Below the pieces are notes generated by a model. The model made no database searches and had not been told where the DNA came from. It was given only the letters and a program-made list of their open reading frames with translations. The position numbers and the translations under genes are program-made. Positions 14,233 through 20,482 of a DNA stretch of 20,482 bases are shown one piece after another. The DNA comes from Hypsibius dujardini (lineage: Eukaryota; Tardigrada; Eutardigrada; Parachela; Hypsibiidae), in NCBI GenBank assembly GCA_001579985.1, contig LRSR01004065.1, positions 1 to 20,482 of the forward strand, given 5' to 3'. Each line of letters starts with the position of its first letter. The stretch's first letter is position 1.

Positions 14233-17200
14233 TCAATCATCACTATCGTATACTTCCAACGCGTAGCGAGTGAGGACAACATTGTCCGGTGCCGTGTCTG
14301 GCAACTCCCTTGCAGCGGCCTCTGCCTGAGCGACCGCAGCATTGGGTGCGTTCTCGTATTTTGTCCGTGGAGCTTGGACGGAATAGGTGATGAGCCCGGC
14401 AACTACCAGGATGAATCCGATGAAGTAAAAATAATGGAACTGCAAACAACAATGTCAACTGAACTGAACTGAACTGAACTGAATAGAAATGGGTGCTGAC
14501 CTGATAGTTGAAGAGAGTCATGCCGATGACAAGAGCGTAAAAGTCGGCCGACAATATGGAGAGATTGAATATGGATGCGCCAGCTCTCCGCATAAGGAAT
14601 GGCACAAGCGAGTAGAGACCGAAGAGGAATACGGCGAACAGAATCAGACACGCACCTGGAAGACAAGGCATGGACCGTGTTAAATGGATAAGTTAGAGAG
14701 ACAAGTTTCGTCTGCAGACACTCACTGATCTCCCAGTCCGTCCAGTCAATGTTGTTGAGCTCATGCCGTTCCAACGCAACGCTGAAGTTAATGAAAAGAC
14801 CTTGTCAAACAAGGGGAATGAGAATGAAAAGGATGAAAACTTTATGCTTACAGCTGGATCCCGTTTATCAGACTGCCAAAGAGGCCCAGCATCGAGAGGA
14901 ATTCCAGGCGTGAATAACTCTTGACAATGAACTCCTCCGCTACGTTGGAGAACCCATAGAGCACCGCACCGCCGAATACCATGAAGTCCCCCATCAGAGC
15001 ATTTCGAGCTGTGATTATGAAAACGGATCCAAGTCTGACTGGGTGTTTTCGACTAAATGAACAGGATCACCTACTTTCTTCGTCGCTCTTCTTGGTGTAA
15101 ACATCACCGAATACCATGGTCACGGCACCGGCTACACACATTGCCACCCCAACGTAGTGCAGTATCCGGAAGCGATAGTGCAATACAGCACAGGAAAGAA
15201 GCAGCACGACCGGTATGGTCACGCAGTCCAGCAACTGAAAAAATCAAACAATAAAGAGAAGGAAAACAGACAGACAGACCAGACATACAGCCAGAAAGAC
15301 AGCGATGCAGGCAGACAGACAGAGAGGCCGGCAGACAAATAGGCAGACCGACAGACTGGCAGGCAGGCAGACAGACAAAGAGTCCGGCAGACAGATAGGC
15401 AGACCGACAGACAGGTATGCAGGCAGGCAGACAGACAGACAGACAGAGAGGCCGGCAGACAGATAGGCAGACCGACAGACTGGCAGGCAGGTAGGCAGGC
15501 AGGCAGACAGACAGAGAGACCGGCAGACAGATAGGCAGACCGACAGACTGGCAGGCAGGTAGGCAGGCAGGCAGACAGACAGAGAGGCCGGCAGACAGAT
15601 AGGCAGACCGACAGACTGGCAGGCAGGCAGGCAGGGAGTTCTGATAAACATGACTGCCAAAGTTTTCCACGAACCTGTACGCTTGTGAGACTCGTGTAAG
15701 CATAGGCTTTCACCATCAAATAGTTTGCTTCAACATCTATCACGCCAAGGATTAAGTATTTCCACCACCTTTGTTTGAACGCGACGGAGAAGCCATAGTT
15801 TTTGTCGGAATAGCACCCGAAAGAAGTTGCGTAAACCACTCCCAGCAGAACATAATTTAAAAAGCTCTGGGCTGCAAAAGGGAAACAGTATGAGTTTGGG
15901 CACGGCCATTGACCGCACCTGAAAATTGACGTACCGGTGGGACAATTAACTCCTTTCACCGTCGTCAAGTATGTACCTAAAAGGAAAGTAGTTTGTCGCA
16001 CCAATTTAAAATATACATCACTGGAGGTTGAAATCGAGACTGTACAAATTAAACGCAACTAATAGGACCACCTTGAGACCAAATATTTCGAACAATGAAA
16101 ACCGGTAAAATTCAGTGTGACATCAATCAAGCAACTGACGAACTGACGCTTACTGGCGGTTACTGACTAAGGGACCAGTCGTAAGCACGAAAACAGGCGT
16201 CAATACATCAATCAACCGCAGAGTCGTAAGCACGAGAAGAGGCGTTAATACATCAATCAACCGGACAGTCGTGAGCACGAGAACAGGCGTCAATACATCA
16301 ATCAATCGCAGAGTCGTGAGCACGAGAACAGACGTCAATACATCAATCAACCGGACAGTCGTGAGCACGAAAACAGACGTCAATACATCAATCAACCGGA
16401 CAGTCGTAAGCACGAGAACAGGCGTCAATACATCAATCAATCGCAGAGTCGTGAGCACGAGAACAGGCGTCAATACATCAATCAATCGGACAGTCGTGAG
16501 CACGAGAACAGGCGTCAATACATCAATCAACCGGACAGTCGTGAGCACGAGAACAGACGTCAATACATCAATCAACCGCAGAGTCAAGCCGAGATGTTTT
16601 TGGAAATCAAAATGTCGACAATCAAAATTCGAACAATGGCTGCGAGAAGAAAACTTGATATCCTGTGCGTGTGACTCACTTGTCACGGCTGTTCCGCAAA
16701 GTAAAGCCGAACAGAGCTGGCCCAGAAGGAATGATATCCATAAAGTCCTGAAAAAATTCAAGAATTCCTGATAATGTCTGTAAACAACTTTGCACTGAGG
16801 CAAAAATACATTCCATTGCAGCACAGTACAGGCCGCGACCGTTTTATTATATAAAATCTTACTTGGATCTTAACTTCTTGGAGATCAGACAAATTTTTGC
16901 AGCAAGCGATGGTTCCTCCGCGGAAACTTCCGGCTCAGAATGAATTCTCACCGCGAGAGCTCCCTCTGGGTCCCCAGCTTCGCGTTCCATTAATTAATTG
17001 CGAAGGAGTGTAATTTCCCCTGAAATTCGTACTGAAAGGAAGTCAGCGTCGAAGACAATTACTGCTGCTACGAAGTTGAGAACCCAGAAACGAAATCAAC
17101 GTTTGCGTCAGCTGATTACAAACACACATTGCAATGCAGATTTCTCTGATTGATTGGTTGATTGCAGGTCCGCAGTTGATCATTCGGTCATTAAAGGTTA

Positions 17201-17421
17201 GCCCTGATTGATTGATTAACTCACCGGAGAATCCCGTTCGTTTTAGTCCGGTTCCTTGTTAGCCCATTAAAATAACGAACAAATTGCTAAAAAGGAACAG
17301 ACCTTTTCTTATTCGGCAATATCACCGTTAAATTTTCGATATTCAGGAACCGCATCAGCTGTTTCCGGTTTCTGGACTTTGCACGGCGCGCTTTTATCCA
17401 CTTCCAAACATTTCTCGCCAT
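14233..17421 (-). CDS. SLC35F: Solute carrier family 35 member F1/F2-type transporter
   Basis: This is a ten-helix drug/metabolite-superfamily transporter of the SLC35F1/F2/F6 group (DUF914). Human SLC35F2 imports the drug YM155; the substrate here cannot be read from sequence. Exons in order of transcription: 17303-17421, 16680-16747, 15935-15976, 15675-15871, 15075-15234, 14852-15008, 14726-14781, 14501-14655, 14233-14439. They total 1161 nt, 386 aa (human SLC35F2 374), all GT-AG with matching phases. Family blocks in order: [119 protein letters not shown]. The N terminus is basic ([11 protein letters not shown]) and the C-terminal tail acidic (EVYDSDD), both cytosolic in the family. The first exon is chosen because its phase-2 donor (AAAAG|gtctgt) joins to [10 protein letters not shown]; it is less certain than the rest. 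A second in-frame ATG at 17521-17523 would add 34 residues inside the antisense of the neighbouring gene. Confidence 0.93.
15262..15640 (-). repeat. Composite (CAGA)/(GGCA) minisatellite in SLC35F intron
   Basis: Tetranucleotide motifs arranged in a larger, roughly 60-70-bp unit (GCCGGCAGACAGATAGGCAG, then ACCGACAGACTGGCAGGCAG and GTAGGCAGGCAGGCAGACAG). It expands the intron between exons 15675-15871 and 15075-15234 to 440 bp. It leaves long Cys/Leu/Ser-rich open frames that are not genes. Confidence 0.9.
16177..16581. repeat. 45-bp minisatellite, exactly 9 copies, in SLC35F intron 2
   Basis: The unit runs AGTCGTGAGCACGAGAACAG, GCGTCAATACATCAATCAAC, CGGAC. All nine copies have the same length. 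Two unit types differ at the end (CGCAG or CGGAC). Because 45 is divisible by three, open frames appear on both strands, but they encode nothing recognisable. Confidence 0.95.
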
Positions 17422-17432
17422 CTTTGTAGAAA
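17422..17432. promoter_or_regulatory. Inter-start region of divergent SLC35F and sterol reductase genes
   Basis: Only 11 bp (ctttgtagaaa) separate the minus-strand ATG at 17419-17421 from the plus-strand ATG at 17433-17435. There is no room for two 5' UTRs, so each transcript must begin inside, or beyond, the other gene's first coding exon, unless a 5' UTR is supplied by splicing. Both ATGs are preceded by an AG after a pyrimidine-rich run on their own strand. No TATA box was recognised. Confidence 0.5.
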
Positions 17433-18710
17433 ATGTCTCGCTCTTCCGCCCCCGTGAAGAGGAAATTATCTCACGATTTCGCTTTCGGCGGGCCCTGGGG
17501 AACACTGGGTATTCAGATATCACTTCCCGTCTTTATCCTCGGCCTTGTGGCATGGGGAAAACAGGTGAGAGGATTTTTCGTTACGAGGCAAAGTGCGTAT
17601 TTCGGCTCACCTCCACTTGGTCGATGAATCGGCTCAGCTCCACTTGGTCCGTAAATCGGCTCACCTCCACTTGGTCGATGAATCGGCTCAGCTCCACTTG
17701 GTCGATGAATCGGCTCACCTCCACTTGGTCCGTAAATCGGCTCACTCATGGGTTTCTCTTTGATGGCAGGTGCTTGATTGTTTGATTTGCTGTACTATAT
17801 CCTATTATACTATAGCACTTCTGGAAATCAAACAATCAAGCAGTCGCCATCAAAGAGAAATCCATGAGTGAGCAGATTTATCGACCAAGTGGAGGGTGGG
17901 CCGAAATACACACTTTGCTTCATTAAAGAGAATTTATGGCTTTTTTCTCATGCATTTTGTTCAACGGGTTTGCTGCAGTTTGGATCGGGAGATTCTCACT
18001 TGTCATTCAGTGCCGTAAATTTCGGATGGAGCGCACTCTTTTTGGTGCTCTGGTTTGGATTTCAGGCATTTATTTACTTGCTGCCGATCGGGAAAGTGGT
18101 TGAAGGATTGCCGCTGCGAAATGGAAAACGACTCAAGTATCGCTGCAACGGTGGGTGGTTGCTTGATTGATTGATAGTGTTGATGCATCCCTGTTAGTAT
18201 TGCAATCCTCGTTGCTGGTTGATTAATGCGTTGATTGCTTAACTCATGCAATTTAGATTTTCTGGATTGATTGATTGATTGAAGTAAGCTGTAATTATTA
18301 TCTACTGGTCTTGTTTTAGCTCTACAAGGCTTCTTGATTGCTCTCAGCGTGGCTGCAGCCGGTTACTTTGCCCTACGTTTACCACTGGAGTGGGCATTTG
18401 AGAACATTTTCAGTCTCGCCGCAGCGGCGATTCTGTACACATTTGTTCTCAGCGCCCATCTGTACAATCGATCATTCAAAGTGTCCGGCGACGAGCTGGC
18501 AGAACATGGCACTTCCGGTAGGGTGATTCTTTTGGTTCTCGCTTCAGAATTTGCGTCCTACTGTATTACGTCTGGGATTTTTTGGCAAATGTGTAGGTTA
18601 CCCTGTCTACGACTTCTTCATGGGCCGCGAACTTAACCCACGAGTTGGAAAATTTGACTGGAAGTTCTTTTGCGAGCTACGACCGGGATTGATTGGATGG
18701 GTTAGTCCCG

Positions 18711-18750
<40 letters not shown>

Positions 18751-20198
18751 GGCAGGCAGACAGACAGACAGACAGACAGAGAGACATATGGGTTTTGTTC
18801 TTAGGTCCTCTTGGAGTTGAGTATGTTAGCCTGGCAGTACCAAAAGATTGGGTCGGTTTCCGTACCGCTGGTATTTCTCATTGCCTTTCACGCTTGGTAT
18901 GTCGCGGATGCGTTATGGAACGAAGTGAGTAAATTAACGGGAAAATCAGAGGCGTATGGAATATGCGTACTTTGGAATGGTAATCTGATTTGTGAGCCGT
19001 TTTGTTTTATTATTAGCCCGCCGTACTTTCAACGAAGGACATTATCGAAGAAGGTTTCGGTTTCATGCTGGTCTTTGGAGATATGGCGTTTCTGCCGTTT
19101 TTATACTCCAGTCAGACGGCATACGTCGCAACTGCTCAGCCTGAAGTATCCTACTTGACCATTGCAGTCGCCTGCGCGTTGCACGGTAAGTACGGCCAAC
19201 AACTAAGGTTTCCCTCTCTAATTAGAAACTGTTTTAGTTACATCTGAACTTTTTTTTGCTTTGCAGTTGTGGGTTATATTATATTCCGTCAAAGTAATTT
19301 GCAGAAGAATTGGTTCCGCAATAACCCGAACGACCCACGCGTAAAAGGTGCGTTACTGTTCTCACCCTTCCAGTACGAGGCAAAGTGTGTATTTCGGCTC
19401 ACCCTCCTCTTAGTCGATAAATCGGCTCACTCATGAGTTTCTCTTTGATGGCAGCTACTTGATTGATTGATTTTTAGAAGTGTTATAGTATATTAGAATA
19501 TAGTTCAACAAATCAAACAATCAAGCACCTGCCATCAAAGAAAAACCCATGAGTGAGCCGAAATACAGACTTTGCCTCTTACTAGTATTTGACTGCCTTA
19601 TCAGTCAGTTGCCTTGAATTCCGGAACTGCCCAGTACTACGGGGACTAAAGTATAGTTGTTGTTTCGCGTACAGGCTTTGCAACCGTTCCCACCGGGGTA
19701 CCCGGGAAGAATCTGCTCTGTGGTGGGTGGTGGTCGGTGGTCCGGCATCCCAACTATCTAGGTGATCTGCTGATGGGTTTGGGATGGACGGCGATTTGTG
19801 GTAAGTACGAGGGAGGGGTCCCAGAATGGGCCACTTGGATGGTTGAAAAAACCTCGCTACAGAGGTCGCTGACTATGCAGTGACTAATTTGCGACAGAGC
19901 GCCCCCTGCCACCCCGTGGCCCATTCCAGGGCTATTTTGTCATACTCGTATTTTGTTGAAAGATTAGTTGGCTTTTATTCGCACATCGCCATGAGATCTC
20001 CTGATTTCACGTGCCGGAACGAGTTTTAACGTTTTAGGATTCGGAAGTATTTACCCGCTCATCTACTGCGTCTACTTTTTCGTCCTCCTAATCCATCGGG
20101 AGATCCGGGACGAGAAGGTGTGCCACGACAAGTATGGCAAAGCGTGGGAGCAGTTTTGCGCTAAAGTTCCTCACCGAATTTTCCCGTTTATTTTCTGA
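17433..20198 (+). CDS. TM7SF2: Delta14-sterol reductase, TM7SF2/LBR type (short form without Tudor domain)
   Basis: This ER or inner-nuclear-membrane enzyme reduces the C14-C15 double bond of sterol intermediates with NADPH, after lanosterol C14 demethylation. Exons: 17433-17564, 17979-18150, 18320-18517, 18597-18700, 18805-18924, 19017-19185, 19267-19347, 19675-19800, 20038-20198. They total 1263 nt, 420 aa (human TM7SF2 418), phases consistent, all GT-AG. Seen in order: the FGGPWGTLG start block; [20 protein letters not shown]; the ERG4/ERG24 signature [62 protein letters not shown]; the cofactor-site block [17 protein letters not shown]; and the C-terminal signature [20 protein letters not shown] followed by [14 protein letters not shown]. 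All key family blocks are intact, so it is probably catalytic. The chromatin-binding Tudor/RS region of LBR is absent, and an in-frame stop lies just upstream of the ATG. The ATG follows a possible 3' splice site (tttgtag|aaaATG), so a 5' UTR exon or trans-splicing is possible. Confidence 0.95.
17582..17925. mobile_element. TACGAG-ended foldback MITE with tandemly expanded left arm
   Basis: The left end is TACGAGGCAAAGTGCGTATT and the right end is the inverse (AATACACACTTTGCTTCATT). The arms are about 100 bp or more and continue inward through CTCACTCATGG, TTTCTCTTTGATGGC and TGCTTGATTGTTTGATTT, so the whole element folds back around position 17800. The left arm has five 27-bp copies of a CGGCTCACCTCCACTTGGTC-type unit (17603-17737), against one on the right. 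It begins 17 bp after the exon-1 donor of the sterol reductase. Confidence 0.82.
18711..18784 (+). repeat. (CAGA)n in sterol reductase intron 4
   Basis: The simple repeat begins 10 bp after the donor and occupies most of the 104-bp intron, ending about 20 bp before the acceptor. Confidence 0.95.
19374..19581. mobile_element. TACGAG-ended foldback MITE in sterol reductase intron 7
   Basis: The ends TACGAGGCAAAGTGTGTATT and AATACAGACTTTGCCTCTTA are inverted. The arms carry the same CGGCTCAC, CTCACTCATG and TTTGATGGCAG blocks as the element at 17582-17925, so this is the same family with the 27-bp unit barely repeated. It begins 26 bp after the donor at 19348. The intron without it would be about 119 bp. 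Confidence 0.82.
19806..19950. mobile_element. TACGAG-ended short MITE in sterol reductase intron 8
   Basis: The left end is TACGAGGGAGGGGTCCCAGA and the right end inverts to TACGAGTATG. The subterminal GAATGGGCCAC is inverted at GTGGCCCATTC (19916-19926). It starts only 5 bp after the exon end, so the donor reads GTAAG directly followed by the element's TACGAG. An internal AGCGCCCCCTG lies at 19898-19908. It has no ORF. Confidence 0.72.
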
Positions 20199-20369
20199 TT
20201 TTTCGACCTCTCACAGACAATGGTATTGTTATTTTTACTCATATGGTAGAATAGTAAGCTGCGAAATGGAGGCCTTACATCACATTTGGGTTCATAAAAC
20301 ACTGTCAAACTCAAGTTGTTGGAATTTTATTACGTTTTGGGCGCGTGTTGTGGTCACTCGTCAGTTCAA
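20199..20369 (+). other. 3' flank of the sterol reductase gene
   Basis: Presumed 3' UTR and downstream sequence. No canonical AATAAA was recognised; ATAAAA occurs near 20295. Nothing else is seen. Confidence 0.4.
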
Positions 20370-20481
20370 CATCTCGGAAGTCTCACTCCGCTGCCACTTT
20401 CAGTGCCGGTAGCGCCATCTGTCATCATCTCGGAAGTCTCACTCCGCTGTCACTTTCAGTGCCGGTAGCGCCATCTGTTCT
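20370..20481. repeat. Tandem duplication of a 56-bp unit at window edge
   Basis: Two nearly identical copies (20370-20425 and 20426-20481) of CATCTCGGAAGTCTCACTCC, continuing GCTGCCACTTTCAGTGCC and GGTAGCGCCATCTGT. The array may continue beyond the window. Confidence 0.92.
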
Positions 20482-20482
20482 C

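Noticed and set aside
15104-16058. Long Cys/Leu/Ser-rich minus-strand open frames resembling a repeat protein
   Set aside because: They are translations of CAGA/GGCA simple repeats in an intron; true exons 15075-15234 and 15675-15871 flank them with good splice sites.
16150-16824. Long open frames on both strands with 15-residue periodic repeats
   Set aside because: They come from a 45-bp minisatellite (a multiple of three) inside an SLC35F intron. The only real coding part is the 16680-16747 exon on the minus strand.
17521-17523. Upstream in-frame ATG for the SLC35F gene
   Set aside because: It would add 34 residues lying wholly in the antisense of the sterol reductase exon 1 and not resembling known family N termini. 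The ATG at 17421 gives the usual length.

Overview
This window looks like a compact animal (metazoan) nuclear genome. It holds four intron-rich protein genes in about 20 kb, all with GT-AG introns, plus many short inverted-repeat transposons (MITE-like), minisatellites and simple repeats such as (GATT)n and (CTGT)n. The phylum cannot be fixed from the sequence. A short, apparently catalytic C14-sterol reductase argues against insects, nematodes and flatworms, which do not make sterols de novo. That is an inference only.

Layout. (1) Positions 1-2211, minus strand: the N-terminal part of a Slo/BK-type potassium channel, S0 through S4, running off the left edge. Its first coding exon is uncertain; a candidate lies at 3826-3859. 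The presumed long first intron carries three separate inverted-repeat elements. (2) 3860-6496: intergenic, dominated by a strictly periodic 19-bp minisatellite. (3) 6497-12911, plus strand: a complete 13-exon NOMO gene (about 1194 aa), an ER membrane protein of the BOS/multipass translocon. (4) 12912-14232: a convergent intergenic stretch with a (GTACA)n tract and an inverted-repeat element filled with 13-bp tandem repeats. (5) 14233-17421, minus strand: a complete 9-exon SLC35F1/F2-type transporter (about 386 aa). (6) 17433-20198, plus strand: a complete 9-exon TM7SF2/LBR-type delta14-sterol reductase (about 420 aa). Its start codon is only 11 bp from that of the divergent SLC35F gene. (7) 20199-20482: 3' flank ending in a 56-bp tandem duplication.

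The four genes do not form a pathway. NOMO and the sterol reductase both act in the ER membrane, but that looks like coincidence. The striking feature is intron architecture. Unloaded introns are 61-104 bp. Most longer ones are the same size plus an identifiable repeat. A family of elements beginning with TACGAG sits 5-26 bp after the 5' splice site in four introns. Two of these elements share an internal core that resembles the vertebrate CTCF motif. No virus-like element, transposase or reverse transcriptase gene was seen.
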